The notes under the pieces: generated by a model | Told to the model about the DNA's origin: nothing | Database searches by the model: none | The model's input: the letters and a program-made list of their open reading frames with translations, nothing else | Shown here: positions 9,027-17,913 of the stretch, piece by piece | Layout of the letters: the number at the start of each line of letters is the position of its first letter | Numbering within the stretch: position 1 is the stretch's first letter | Assembly (NCBI GenBank): GCA_965267505.1 | Contig: OZ254081.1 | Span: 2,294,001 to 2,358,000 of the forward strand | Source: JANQHS01 sp965267505 | Lineage (GTDB): Bacteria; Bacteroidota; Bacteroidia; Cytophagales; CCMP332 | Reading direction: 5' to 3' | DNA: 64,000 nucleotides | Translations under genes and position numbers: made by a program

Positions 9027-9755
9027 CTAATTCATCATTTTTTTCATCATTAGGATCATGGCGGTGGGGTCATCATCCGTTTTTGTAAATTCATCAGGAA
9101 CTTCAAAATGAGAATTCGAAACTCCTTCTTCCATGATCTCTGATGCTTCAAAATGCACTTCGCGTCCCGACTCTGAAAAGGAGATAACTTTAAGTGGCAT
9201 ACCTTCAATCGAATGGTGAAAAAGTGCTGGTAAATATTTTGTGAGATTTGGAGGGTATTTGCTGACCAATCTTTTGGTTATCCAAAGTTCGTTTTTCAAC
9301 ATTTGGCCATCCTCTTCACTCTCCACAATGTATTTCCTACACCAAAATCCTTTTATCTCAACTGAGTCATCAAATGACTGTACCTTGGAATGAACCTTTT
9401 CAGCCTCTTTATCCAGAGCATTCTTTTCATTTTGAGGCAATTCATAAGCCAGTCTACTGGATTTCATAAGCATATAGGCTTTCTCATTCTTGCCATCGAA
9501 GATCATTCCTCCAAAAAGAGAGGAGATAATTCCACCTTCTACATAAAACCTAACCCGGTTTGGTTGCATGAAAAGGGAATACTTGGTTGGAAGAATCGTT
9601 TTGTATTTGCCTTCAGGGTCATTGACTACTTTTACAGCATAATCGATTTGGCCTTCAAAGAATTCTCCCTTTTGCCCACAGGATGAAAGAACTATTAGTA
9701 GAAAAACAGGTAACATTCCTGCAGGAATCAGCGATTTGGACAAGAGACTTTTCAA
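9027..9755 (-). CDS. DUF4412-like lipoprotein
   Basis: A 242-residue protein with an N-terminal hydrophobic segment ending LIVLSSC (lipobox, Cys26). The body resembles the DUF4412 family: an opening GQIDYAVKV strand, a TKYSLFM strand, an IFDGKNEKAYML segment and a conserved CRKYIVES-type cysteine strand. It is paralogous to the next gene upstream (9823-10509), which shares the same segment order. TTG at 9755 is taken as start because it supplies the basic N-region (KSLLSK); the ATG at 9716 would leave an unusually short signal. It ends in a Met-rich tail (MILMMKKMMN). Function unknown; probably anchored in the envelope. Confidence 0.7.
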   Translation of the reverse strand: MKSLLSKSLIPAGMLPVFLLIVLSSCGQKGEFFEGQIDYAVKVVNDPEGKYKTILPTKYSLFMQPNRVRFYVEGGIISSLFGGMIFDGKNEKAYMLMKSSRLAYELPQNEKNALDKEAEKVHSKVQSFDDSVEIKGFWCRKYIVESEEDGQMLKNELWITKRLVSKYPPNLTKYLPALFHHSIEGMPLKVISFSESGREVHFEASEIMEEGVSNSHFEVPDEFTKTDDDPTAMILMMKKMMN

Positions 9756-9822
9756 ATTGTCTACACCTGTTTAATAGGGCCGAGCTTTAAGCTTTTAAGG
9801 TAATAAAACCTATCGATGGAAT

Positions 9823-10509
9823 CTAATTCTGCAAGCCCGGAAGCATAGCAGAAAGAAGACTGAAATCAATTGGTTGTACTCTATATCCTGATGGAATTTC
9901 GAAAGAAGAAGGATCAATATTTTCCTTTCTTACTTCGCTCACTTCCATCGTGATCTTAATATTCTCCTGAGAAGTAACAACTTTCATTGGAAATCCGTCA
10001 ATGCCTTGCATAAACATATTTCCAGTAAGGTTTCCAAGATCCTTAGGTTTATCTACTGAAAAGTCAGTCGTAGCCCAAATAATGATCTTTCCTCTTTTTC
10101 CTTCTACTTCTTCAGCAATGTATTTAGTGCACTTGTGTCCTGCCAGTGTAGCGGTTTCACCGGTATTGTTAATATTAACCTTTTGATTTCCTTCCTTGGC
10201 TTCACCGGCTTGCCTTGATTGGATCTTCATTGCGGTTTCCAAAGCTGGAGAGAGTAGATAAATAGAATTGGTCTCCCCATCGAAAATATATCCGGAAAAC
10301 ATTTGAGAAACCTGGCCACCTGTGGTTTTTCCAAGCATTCTCTTTTCCTTGACCTTCAGTGTCAGGTGTGTAGGAAAGGTCTTTGAAAGCTCAGACGCTT
10401 TTTCACCTTCAACCTTAATATTGTATTCAATTGTCCCTTGAAATCCGCCTTGAGCAAAAACGCTAAAAGAGAAAACTAAAGAGAGGATAAGGGTAGAAAT
10501 ATTTCTCAT
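9823..10509 (-). CDS. DUF4412-like secreted protein
   Basis: A 228-residue protein with signal peptide MRNISTLILSLVFSFSVFAQ (1-20). The mature part repeats the DUF4412 pattern seen in the neighbouring lipoprotein: GTIEYNIKV, THLTLKVKEKRM, GYIFDGETNSIYLL and the HKCTKYIAEE strand with one conserved cysteine. The two genes are tandem paralogues on the same strand, 67 bases apart; one is lipid-anchored and the other soluble in the periplasm or secreted. Function unknown. Confidence 0.7.
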   Translation of the reverse strand: MRNISTLILSLVFSFSVFAQGGFQGTIEYNIKVEGEKASELSKTFPTHLTLKVKEKRMLGKTTGGQVSQMFSGYIFDGETNSIYLLSPALETAMKIQSRQAGEAKEGNQKVNINNTGETATLAGHKCTKYIAEEVEGKRGKIIIWATTDFSVDKPKDLGNLTGNMFMQGIDGFPMKVVTSQENIKITMEVSEVRKENIDPSSFEIPSGYRVQPIDFSLLSAMLPGLQN

Positions 10510-10604
10510 GTTGAAAATTATTTAATTCTTTTTCTGGTCGAGCCTTTTATTACGATCCACAAACTTAAAAAAGTTATAGCAGAAATTGGGATCAGCCTAA
10601 AATT

Positions 10605-11339
10605 TTAGCTCAACGGATTGGTAACTTTTACCAGGTAGGCAAAATGATCATCCTCGAAAACCTTTTCAGCTTTAAATCCTAGTCGAAGGCAGATTTCCTG
10701 TAGAGTTGCAAAGTCAATAAATAGCCAATGAAACCTATCCCCTAAGGTTTCTTCAAATTCCATTTTGTAGGCTACTTCTCCATAATATCGGCTTTCCTTA
10801 TAGTTGTGGATTTGGCTTTCTTGATCGTTAAGCAAATAAACGAGGTCGGAGCTATCAAAAACCAATTGACCACCGGGATTCAAATACTTCTCAAAACAGG
10901 TCAAAAGGAATTTTTCAAGTCCATCCAAGCTTTCCACGATTCCAATTCCATTCATTAGAAGCAGGATGGTATCAAAACCCCCTAGTTCAAGTTCTAAACC
11001 CGATCCCCAGATTATATTTTTTATTCCTCTGGCTCCCATTACTTCTACTGAACCTTCTGAAATATCTACTGCGGTTACATCCAATCCGGAATTTTGAAGA
11101 AACAATGCATGACTTCCTGCCCCTGCTCCGATCTCAAGGATCTTTCCTTTACAGAGTTTTATTGCTTGTTTTTCTAATTCTGGCCAATCGTCATGATCCC
11201 GGAACAAATATTTTACCTGGATATGGTCTTCAGAAGCTGCGCTGGAATGGACCTTTATGAAAAGATTTTTCCTTCCTTCTAGGTGTGCCTTTAGGGCATT
11301 TCCAAATGGATCCTTTTCTAATTTCAGCCGCTTGCTCAA
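10605..11339 (-). CDS. Class I SAM-dependent methyltransferase
   Basis: A 244-residue protein. The SAM-binding motif I is ILEIGAGAGSHALFL (about 67-81), followed by the acidic motif VTAVDIS (88-94) and a GGFDTILLLMNGIG motif IV-like strand. This is the Rossmann-fold class I type; the substrate cannot be read from the sequence. The only start at the observed N-terminus is a TTG (11337-11339). It is divergent from the DUF3127 gene at 11426 and separated from the DUF4412 gene downstream by about 95 bases, so it is likely transcribed alone. Confidence 0.8.
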   Translation of the reverse strand: MSKRLKLEKDPFGNALKAHLEGRKNLFIKVHSSAASEDHIQVKYLFRDHDDWPELEKQAIKLCKGKILEIGAGAGSHALFLQNSGLDVTAVDISEGSVEVMGARGIKNIIWGSGLELELGGFDTILLLMNGIGIVESLDGLEKFLLTCFEKYLNPGGQLVFDSSDLVYLLNDQESQIHNYKESRYYGEVAYKMEFEETLGDRFHWLFIDFATLQEICLRLGFKAEKVFEDDHFAYLVKVTNPLS

Positions 11340-11425
11340 GGGGAATCTTGATTTAAAAAAATTTGCCCCGGACAGTAATCCTATGATACTGCTTTCCTTT
11401 ACCTTCGCAAATAAATATTTGTTCT

Positions 11426-11797
11426 ATGGCATTTGAATTGGAAGGTAAGTTGGTTGAAAAATTTGATACCCAAAGGGTAAATGACAATTTTCAAAAGAGA
11501 GAGTTTGTGGTAGAGCAAAATGAGAATCGTAATGGCTATGATTTTCAGGAATTCATCAAGTTTCAGCTAACTCAGGATCGTTGCGATATGATCGAGGGAT
11601 TTGAACCCGGCCAAAATTTAAAAGTGAGTTTTAATATCCGAGGGAGAAAGTGGGAAAAAGAAGGAAATGTGAGCTATTTCACGAATCTCGAGGCTTGGAG
11701 AATTCAATCTGCGGAAGGAGAAACTCCCCAGCAAACTCAGGAACAGGTTCCTGATCAATCCTTTTCTGAGGATGATGAAAATTCACTTCCCTTTTAA
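11426..11797 (+). CDS. DUF3127 domain protein
   Basis: A 123-residue protein. Residues 1-92 match the DUF3127 pattern: an N-terminal FELEGKLVEKF strand, the KREFVVEQ strand, YDFQEFIKFQLTQDRC, and the IRGRKW...YFTNLEAWRI strand pair. This family is small, conserved in Bacteroidota and predicted to have an OB-like fold. The C-terminal 30 residues are Gln/Glu-rich, ending in SEDDENSLPF, a tail similar to the acidic tip of single-stranded-DNA-binding proteins (DDEIPF type). A role in DNA or RNA binding is inference only. It is monocistronic between a divergent methyltransferase and a convergent acetyltransferase. Confidence 0.85.
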   Translation: MAFELEGKLVEKFDTQRVNDNFQKREFVVEQNENRNGYDFQEFIKFQLTQDRCDMIEGFEPGQNLKVSFNIRGRKWEKEGNVSYFTNLEAWRIQSAEGETPQQTQEQVPDQSFSEDDENSLPF

Positions 11798-11804
11798 GCG
11801 ATTC

Positions 11805-12278
11805 TTATCCTGCTAGTTTTTCTAGTTCCTCCTTTTCCAGCGAGCAGTTGATCCATTCGGCATCGAGCTTTGAGTCTATTGACCGATAGAATTCAATGGC
11901 TGGAGTATTCCACTCCAAAACTTCCCAACTCATCCTGGAACAATCGCTTTCCAAAGCTCTTTTTGCCAGGAAGGTCATTATCTTTTTGCCAATACCTTTT
12001 CCACGGTATTCTGGAACAATGTAAAGGTCCTCCAGGTATAGAGTTCTTCCCCTCCAGGTGGAATAACGGTAGTAGGTTAGGGCCATACCAACAAGACGGT
12101 CGGAAGAATGTATCATATAGAAATCGAATATTTTCCTCTCGCCAAAGCCATCTATCTTCATTTTTTCCAGGGTGTTTATGACCTGGTCGGGAGCTTTCTC
12201 AAACTCTGCCAACTCCTTGATCAAAGCCAATAATTGAGGTAGGTCCTGTTCTGTGCCGGTACTGATCTTTATTTCCAT
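11805..12278 (-). CDS. GNAT family N-acetyltransferase
   Basis: A 157-residue acyl-CoA-dependent N-acetyltransferase. The GNAT core is visible: the N-terminal LPQLLALIKELAEFE helix, strand LYLEDLYIVPEYRG, the acetyl-CoA loop RGKGIGKKIM and the late WNTPAIEFYRSI helix. The LIKELAEFE and EDLYV.PEYRGKG segments resemble diamine (spermidine/spermine-like) acetyltransferases of the SAT type, but the substrate is unproven. The ATG at 12278 (MEIKIS) is preferred over the TTG at 12323, which would reach almost to the divergent bestrophin start. Confidence 0.85.
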   Translation of the reverse strand: MEIKISTGTEQDLPQLLALIKELAEFEKAPDQVINTLEKMKIDGFGERKIFDFYMIHSSDRLVGMALTYYRYSTWRGRTLYLEDLYIVPEYRGKGIGKKIMTFLAKRALESDCSRMSWEVLEWNTPAIEFYRSIDSKLDAEWINCSLEKEELEKLAG

Positions 12279-12338
12279 TCTCTTTTTTTCCGCCTCGGTA
12301 AAACTATTAATTTTAGTTCCCAATTATCTTTTGAACCT

Positions 12339-13244
12339 ATGGTAAAATATGACCCCAAGACCTGGATAGGGTTGATTCTGCACTCTTATAACAAGCATAT
12401 CATGAAACAGCTGTTTCCTAATATGCTGATGATAGGTATGTACACATTCCTTGTCACCTATTTTGTTTTGGATTTTCTAGGGGTTCATTTTAAATCCATA
12501 ACAGCCTTCCACTCTTTATTAGGTATAATCCTTGGTCTTTTCCTCGTATTTAGGACAAACTCAGCTTATGACCGTTGGTGGGAGGGAAGAAAGCTCTGGG
12601 GAGCTTTGGTTAACAACAGCCGAAACTTTGCACTTAAGGTAAAAGCGATCTTCCCTGCTTCTGAAGTGCAGGATCGGGAATTTTACAAAAGGAATATTCC
12701 AAACTATGTTTTTGCTATGAAGGAACATCTCAGGGATAATTTTGAGGAAGAGGAAATTGACTTTGAATCCGGACAGGAAAAAAGTGAATGGGAAAGGGCA
12801 GAACATAAGCCCAATTACTTCGCTGCTAAGATGTTCGCCAAGGCCAATGATCTTTTTATGAGGAAGAAGATCACCGGAGAACAGCTTTTCATAATTGATA
12901 AAGAGTTAAAAGCTTTTAGTGATATAATAGGTGGATGTGAGAGGATCAAGAATACGCCTATCCCATATTCCTATTCCATGTATATCAAGAAGTTCATCTT
13001 CGCTTATGTAATTACCCTTCCTCTAGGGTTTGTTCATGACTACGAATACTGGACTGTTCCTTTGGTAATGCTTTTATTCTATTTCCTTGTTGGGATTGAA
13101 TTGATCGCTGAAGAGATCGAGGATCCATTTGGCAGGGATCAGAATGATCTGCCTACCGATGATCTATCCCATAAGATCAAAAAGAATGTAAGGGAGATCA
13201 TAAACTTTCCCGAAAGTATTGGAAGTACCGTAAGTCAGGACTGA
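12339..13244 (+). CDS. Bestrophin family ion channel
   Basis: A 301-residue membrane protein of the bestrophin/UPF0187 family, pentameric anion or cation channels of the inner membrane. Hydrophobic segments lie at about 18-45, 50-68, 215-235 and 240-258. The conserved FRTNSAYDRWWEGRKLWG stretch (about 68-85) marks the family, and ERIKNTPIPYSY lies before the second half, as expected. A ~45-residue charged insertion sits between the halves. Its last 10 bases overlap the stop of the convergent glycosyltransferase gene. Confidence 0.9.
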   Translation: MVKYDPKTWIGLILHSYNKHIMKQLFPNMLMIGMYTFLVTYFVLDFLGVHFKSITAFHSLLGIILGLFLVFRTNSAYDRWWEGRKLWGALVNNSRNFALKVKAIFPASEVQDREFYKRNIPNYVFAMKEHLRDNFEEEEIDFESGQEKSEWERAEHKPNYFAAKMFAKANDLFMRKKITGEQLFIIDKELKAFSDIIGGCERIKNTPIPYSYSMYIKKFIFAYVITLPLGFVHDYEYWTVPLVMLLFYFLVGIELIAEEIEDPFGRDQNDLPTDDLSHKIKKNVREIINFPESIGSTVSQD

Positions 13245-14209
13245 GCAGGAAAATTTTCCGGAATATTTAACTCTTTCATACACTTGAAATGTCCTTTTGG
13301 GCATTTTCCAAATCCGATCTTGGTACAAGGTCGGCAGGAGAGCTCCCCGTTTTCGATGATTAGATGATCGGTCTGGTAAGGGTACATCCCAAATTGAGGA
13401 ACGGTATTCCCCCAAAAACTAATAATGGGTTTTTTGAAAGCGGCAGCGATATGCATTAGGCCGCTGTCGTGGGAAAATACCCCCTTGCTTTTCCTTATTA
13501 AATCTGCTGATTGTCCAAGACTCAATTGCCCACAAAGATTAACCACAGTAGGCCCTTCTTGAGACTCTAGATCTTTTAGTAACTCCTTTCCCCTGGTTTC
13601 ATCATTCTTATCACCTAATAAAATGACCGGCAATTTTGAGCTCAATACAACTTCAACCAATTTTTCGGGTGGAAGGATCTTGGTGAAATGCTGAGCTCCA
13701 ATGGCAAACACATTATAGCCCTGGTGGAAGTCAGCCCCCAGTTTGGAAGTATCATATTGATCAACCTGGGCGATATAAAATTCAAGACCTTTTTTGTCCA
13801 TGGAGGCCCCGAGGTGTTCAAGGGTCTTACAATACCTTTCTACAATATGAACATCCGGCAGACGGTCTACCTTAAAGTTCACCATCAACCATTTTTCAAT
13901 ATTCAGCTTGGCAAAACTTGTTGAGGGTTTTCCCAAAGCCCGTTTGATCCTTAGGGTCCTTAGATTATTATGGAGGTCAATTACTTCATCAAAATTTTCT
14001 TTTTTCAGTTTGAGGATCAGGTCGGAGAGATCCTCCTCCAGAATATGTACCTTATCGATGTTTGGGTTTTCTTCTACCAGCTTTCTATAGGCCTTTTTTG
14101 TAGCGAAATGGATCTCAACACCAGGAATCTGTTCTTTTGCGATCCTTATGGCTGGGCTGGTTAGGACTATATCGCCAATACTCGAGAATCGAAGAAAGAG
14201 AAGCTTCAT
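13235..14209 (-). CDS. Glycosyltransferase family 9 (heptosyltransferase-like)
   Basis: A 324-residue GT9 enzyme, the family that adds heptose to the inner core of lipopolysaccharide. The N-terminal domain begins LLFLRFSSIGDIVLTSPAIR with the conserved Gly-Asp; the C-terminal nucleotide-sugar domain contains VFSHDSGLMHIAAAFKKP, the typical D-S-G-x-x-H motif, and ends with the cysteine cluster CRPCTKIGFGKC...FKCM seen in Bacteroidota homologues. It lies 7 bases after the PolX-like gene on the same strand, so they are co-transcribed. A second GT9 gene is at 54030. Confidence 0.9.
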   Translation of the reverse strand: MKLLFLRFSSIGDIVLTSPAIRIAKEQIPGVEIHFATKKAYRKLVEENPNIDKVHILEEDLSDLILKLKKENFDEVIDLHNNLRTLRIKRALGKPSTSFAKLNIEKWLMVNFKVDRLPDVHIVERYCKTLEHLGASMDKKGLEFYIAQVDQYDTSKLGADFHQGYNVFAIGAQHFTKILPPEKLVEVVLSSKLPVILLGDKNDETRGKELLKDLESQEGPTVVNLCGQLSLGQSADLIRKSKGVFSHDSGLMHIAAAFKKPIISFWGNTVPQFGMYPYQTDHLIIENGELSCRPCTKIGFGKCPKGHFKCMKELNIPENFPAQS

Positions 14210-14216
14210 TCCTGGA

Positions 14217-15902
14217 TCAGCCGTTTTTCTTCTTAAACCAGGAAGCGATCTCCGAAACTGGTTGGGCGTTAAATGTGTTTTCCTTTCTCAAACCAGCTTT
14301 TCTTGCGCAAAGGACACCATATCTAATGTCATCTATTCCATTTATAGCGTGGGCATCCGGATTTATTGAGATTTTGACTCCTTTTTCCTGAGCATAGTCC
14401 ACCCATTTCCAATCAAGGTCCAATCTCCAGGGATTTGCGTTGATCTCAATTATCACCTGATTATCCGCACAGGCATCAATTACTTTTTTATGGTCAATGG
14501 GATAACCTTCCCTTCTCAAAAGCAATCGTCCGGTAGGATGGCCTAAAATGGTGGTGTAAGGGTTTTCAACGGCATTGACAAGTCTTTGTGTGGCCTTGTC
14601 AATGTCCATATTCAAATTGGAATGAACCGACGCAACAATAAAATCAAAGCTCTTTAAAACTTCATCTGAATAATCAAGAGCACCATCATTTAGGATATCG
14701 GATTCGATCCCTTTGAAAATGACAAAAGGGGAGAGCTTTTCATTTAATTCATCGACCTCCTTGTGCTGCTGAATGATCCTGTCTTCATCAAGGCCATTGG
14801 CATAAAAGGCGGATTTTGAATGATCACTCAATCCAAAATAATGGTAGCCTCTTTCTTTAGTGGCATTGGCCATTTCTTCTATGCTATTCTGACCATCACT
14901 ATAGGTTGAATGAGCATGGAGTACGCCCGTGATATCCGAATAGTCCAAAACCTCAGCCTGGTTGAAATCTGCTTTGGTCACACCCTTTATTGACCTCATT
15001 TCTGAAGGTATATTGGAAATTTTAATGCTGGAAAAGAAATCCTCCTCCTTCTTAAAATCCTCCTCTTTTAGGACTTCGCCTATGGTCTTTTCTTTTTCCG
15101 GAATTGATAGTTCAAGGAAACCTGGTGGAGAAGAGAAGCTCAGCTGCTGATTCCCAAAATTTGAAGACTCAAAAAACCGCATGGTAATGGGAACCATATC
15201 CAAATAGGATCCCCTGATAACAAAAGGTCCTGAATCGACTTCATTTGATTTGAACCCTTTGATCTTTTCAAGGGATTTGGAAAGATTTTCTTTGTCTTCC
15301 GATCTAACCAGCCAATCCAGAGAACTGAGGATCTCTTCCCCAAGAGCAAGACCTCCTGCTCTTGACAGAGGGCCTTTGAAATCTTTAAGGATTTCCTTCT
15401 CAATTTCTTCAGCTATCACCAACCACTCAGCGTATAAGCCTTTTCCGGCTTGTTCCTGCTGATATTCAAGACTTTCAAGGATCAGCCGTTCAGTTTTTTC
15501 TCCAAATCCTGATAACTTGGCAATCTTTCCTTCTTGACCGGCAGCTTGTAGATCTTCGATGGTTTCAACTCCAAGGTCCTTCCATAGGGATGCAACCTTT
15601 TTCGCCCCAATACCCTTGATTTCCAACATCTTCACAACTCCCTTAGGAGTATTTGAAAGAAGTTCATCCATTTCGGGGAAACTACCGGTTTCCCTGATCG
15701 AGGCTATTGCTGAGGCCAGCTTTGGGCCAAGGCCGGCGTGTTTTTCCATTGCCTCAACTGACTCTTCGCTCAGTTTTATGCCCAGGCGATCAAGATTGAA
15801 TATCTTGCCTGAAAGATTTCTGATCTTGAATGGATTTTCTCCATGCAATTCCAGAAGTGAGGTATAAAGGCTTAAGGTTTTTTTAAAGGCCTTATTTTCC
15901 AA
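14217..15902 (-). CDS. PolX-like protein: helix-hairpin-helix, degenerate polymerase beta-like palm and intact PHP domain
   Basis: A 561-residue protein with the architecture of bacterial DNA polymerase X, a repair polymerase with 3'-5' exonuclease. Helix-hairpin-helix motifs are at about 52-70 (GLGPKLASAI), 94-107 (IKGIGAKKVA) and 130-140. The palm segment AGGLALGEEILSSLDWL (182-198) aligns with the catalytic segment of active PolX, but the Arg pair is lost and the first catalytic Asp is Ser194; Asp196 remains. The C-terminal PHP domain keeps its metal ligands: His329, His331, Asp336, His361, Glu400, His427, His455, Asp516, His518. Polymerase activity is doubtful; the nuclease may work. TTG start. 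Confidence 0.88.
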   Translation of the reverse strand: MENKAFKKTLSLYTSLLELHGENPFKIRNLSGKIFNLDRLGIKLSEESVEAMEKHAGLGPKLASAIASIRETGSFPEMDELLSNTPKGVVKMLEIKGIGAKKVASLWKDLGVETIEDLQAAGQEGKIAKLSGFGEKTERLILESLEYQQEQAGKGLYAEWLVIAEEIEKEILKDFKGPLSRAGGLALGEEILSSLDWLVRSEDKENLSKSLEKIKGFKSNEVDSGPFVIRGSYLDMVPITMRFFESSNFGNQQLSFSSPPGFLELSIPEKEKTIGEVLKEEDFKKEEDFFSSIKISNIPSEMRSIKGVTKADFNQAEVLDYSDITGVLHAHSTYSDGQNSIEEMANATKERGYHYFGLSDHSKSAFYANGLDEDRIIQQHKEVDELNEKLSPFVIFKGIESDILNDGALDYSDEVLKSFDFIVASVHSNLNMDIDKATQRLVNAVENPYTTILGHPTGRLLLRREGYPIDHKKVIDACADNQVIIEINANPWRLDLDWKWVDYAQEKGVKISINPDAHAINGIDDIRYGVLCARKAGLRKENTFNAQPVSEIASWFKKKNG

Positions 15903-15953
15903 TGAATGACCTATTTTTGGTTCATTCCAAATCTAAGACAAAATACAAGCTTG

Positions 15954-16394
15954 ATGAAAACAAGTCAATTGAGAGTTTCTCTTCTGAGTGCTGCATATGT
16001 TATTACCCTTCTTTTTCTTTTCTCCTGTAAGAGCCAGGAAAAATCCGAATCCAATAAAGGATCTGAGACCAAGGCACAAGAGGTAATGCAGGATATTCAA
16101 TGGACTCATTCTCATGAGGAGGATCAGGACAACGGAGAAACTTTGTATTTCCGTCATGCTCCTTTCGAGTTTCCTGTTTCAAGGGGAAGGATTGCTTTCA
16201 CACTAAAGAGTTCAGGAAAGGTTCAGTACTGGAATATAGGGCCTACAGATATTCCAGAGGAAATGGAAGGAACCTGGACAGTGAAAGATGGAAAGCTTGT
16301 TCTTTCGATCAATTCCAGTACCAATATGAAGGGCTTTGATCAAAGCTATGAGATCGTTAGAGCTGAAAAAGATCTACTAATTCTCAAAAGGTGA
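15954..16394 (+). CDS. Small lipoprotein, possibly lipocalin-like
   Basis: A 146-residue protein. The ATG at 15954 is preferred over an upstream TTG because it begins the signal sequence, which ends LLFLFSC (lipobox). After a Ser/Lys/Glu linker the C-terminal 95 residues alternate beta strands; FTLKSSGKVQYW and GTWTVKDGKLVLSI resemble the strand pattern of small lipocalin-like domains of Bacteroidota, but the match is loose. It lies 39 bases before pyrR, whose own promoter sits in between, so it is probably a separate transcript. Confidence 0.6.
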   Translation: MKTSQLRVSLLSAAYVITLLFLFSCKSQEKSESNKGSETKAQEVMQDIQWTHSHEEDQDNGETLYFRHAPFEFPVSRGRIAFTLKSSGKVQYWNIGPTDIPEEMEGTWTVKDGKLVLSINSSTNMKGFDQSYEIVRAEKDLLILKR

Positions 16395-16396
16395 TC

Positions 16397-16424
16397 TTGA
16401 ATTGGGGGCAAATGATTAATTTTG
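16397..16424 (+). promoter_or_regulatory. pyrR-pyrB promoter
   Basis: TTG at 16397-16399, 17 bases, then TAATTTTG at 16417-16424: a full match to the Bacteroidota -33/-7 consensus. The pyrR ATG starts 9 bases after the -7 element, so the transcript would have a leader of only a few bases. Confidence 0.65.
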
Positions 16425-16433
16425 TCCCTCAGG

Positions 16434-16988
16434 ATGAAGAAACGCCTGATTCTACCCGAATCTCAATTTGACATAGCCATTTCCAGGCTTTGCCACCAGC
16501 TAATTGAGAATTTCCCGAATTTTGATGACACTGTGTTCTTGGGCCTCCAGCCCAGAGGAATTTTTCTGGCTCAGAGAATTCAATCCGAACTGAAAGAACT
16601 GGGATATAAGGATGTGCCGGTGGGGCAGTTAGACACTACTTTTCATCGGGATGATTTTCGAAGAAAAGACAATCCCATTTCGGCCAATAAAACAAGTGTT
16701 CCCTTTTTAGTTGAAGATAAGAAGGTGATTCTTATCGATGATGTTCTCTACACAGGCAGATCCGTAAGGGCTGCGTTGGACGCGATGATAGCTTTTGGAA
16801 GGGCAAGATCAGTTCACTTGTTGGTTCTTGTCAGCCGTAAGAACGCTCAGGAACTTCCTATCAAGGCAAGTTTCATTGGTAAGCTTGTCAATACCATGGA
16901 AAGCGAAAAGGTGATAGTTGAGTGGTCAGGCAAATCCGAAGAAAAAGGTAAAGTATGGTTGGTAGGAAACTCAAAAGATAATGGCTGA
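16434..16988 (+). CDS. pyrR: PyrR-type phosphoribosyltransferase
   Basis: A 184-residue member of the PyrR family (uracil phosphoribosyltransferase; in Firmicutes also an RNA-binding attenuation regulator of pyrimidine genes). LQPRGIFLAQR is at about 38-48, the family's LDTTFHRDD segment near 66-74, and the PRPP loop VILIDDVLYTGRS at about 98-110. The ATG at 16434 is used rather than the TTG at 16422, which falls inside the promoter's -7 element. It overlaps pyrB by 8 bases. The near-absent leader leaves no room for a PyrR-controlled RNA attenuator, so regulation must differ from Bacillus, or the protein acts only as an enzyme. Confidence 0.92.
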   Translation: MKKRLILPESQFDIAISRLCHQLIENFPNFDDTVFLGLQPRGIFLAQRIQSELKELGYKDVPVGQLDTTFHRDDFRRKDNPISANKTSVPFLVEDKKVILIDDVLYTGRSVRAALDAMIAFGRARSVHLLVLVSRKNAQELPIKASFIGKLVNTMESEKVIVEWSGKSEEKGKVWLVGNSKDNG

Positions 16989-17913
16989 GCTTAGCGTAAA
17001 ACATTTGCTTGGGATCAACGAGCTAAGCCCAAAAGACTTAAATACCATTTTCCAAACCGCTGATCATTTCAAGGAAGTGATCAACAGGCCTATCAGGAAG
17101 GTTCCTACCCTTCGGGATACGACCATTGCAAATGTCTTTTTTGAGAATTCTACTCGAACCAGAATCTCATTTGAACTTGCTGAGAAAAGGCTATCTGCTG
17201 ATGTAGTGAATTTTTCAGCTTCTTCAAGTTCTTTGAAAAAAGGTGAGACCCTTACAGACACCATCAACAATATTTTGGCAATGAAGGTGGATATGTTGGT
17301 GATGAGGCATGCTAGTCCAGGAGCTTGTCATTTTCTTTCCAGAAAAATTGATGCTACCATTATAAACGCCGGAGATGGAACTCATGAACATCCTACTCAG
17401 GGATTATTGGATGTTTATTCGATATTGAAGGCAAAGGGAAAGATCAAAGGGTTAAAGGTTGCCATCTTTGGAGATATACTTCATTCTCGAGTTGCTTTGT
17501 CAAACATATTTGCTCTAAAGAAATTGGGTGCAGAGGTCAAGGTTTGTGGACCCAATACCTTAATTCCAAGGTATATCGAGACCCTTGGAGTAAGCCGAGA
17601 ACTGGATGTTATGAAGGCTCTTCAATGGTGCGATGTTGCCAACGTTCTTAGGATTCAACTGGAAAGACAAAAAGCAAAATATTTCCCTTCCCTTAGAGAA
17701 TATTCCCTTCATTATGGGATTAAAAAGAAAATGATAGAAAGACTCGATAAGGAGATCCTTATCATGCATCCGGGCCCTATCAATCGGGGAGTGGAGATCG
17801 ATTCAGATGTTGCGGATTCGGATCAATCGATAATCTTGGACCAGGTCGAAAATGGGGTAGCCATTAGAATGGCGGTACTTTACTTACTTGCACCTACCTT
17901 AAAGAATAATTAA
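16981..17913 (+). CDS. pyrB: Aspartate carbamoyltransferase catalytic subunit
   Basis: The 310-residue enzyme joins carbamoyl phosphate and L-aspartate in the first committed step of pyrimidine synthesis. The carbamoyl-phosphate site shows FENSTRTR (54-61), SSLKKGET (82-90) and HPTQ (137-140); the aspartate domain has a GPNTLIPR segment and ends with MHPGPINRGVEI, all conserved. No regulatory subunit gene (pyrI) is adjacent, consistent with the PyrR-linked class. Starts inside the end of pyrR (8-base overlap), so the two are translationally linked. Confidence 0.96.
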   Translation: MAELSVKHLLGINELSPKDLNTIFQTADHFKEVINRPIRKVPTLRDTTIANVFFENSTRTRISFELAEKRLSADVVNFSASSSSLKKGETLTDTINNILAMKVDMLVMRHASPGACHFLSRKIDATIINAGDGTHEHPTQGLLDVYSILKAKGKIKGLKVAIFGDILHSRVALSNIFALKKLGAEVKVCGPNTLIPRYIETLGVSRELDVMKALQWCDVANVLRIQLERQKAKYFPSLREYSLHYGIKKKMIERLDKEILIMHPGPINRGVEIDSDVADSDQSIILDQVENGVAIRMAVLYLLAPTLKNN

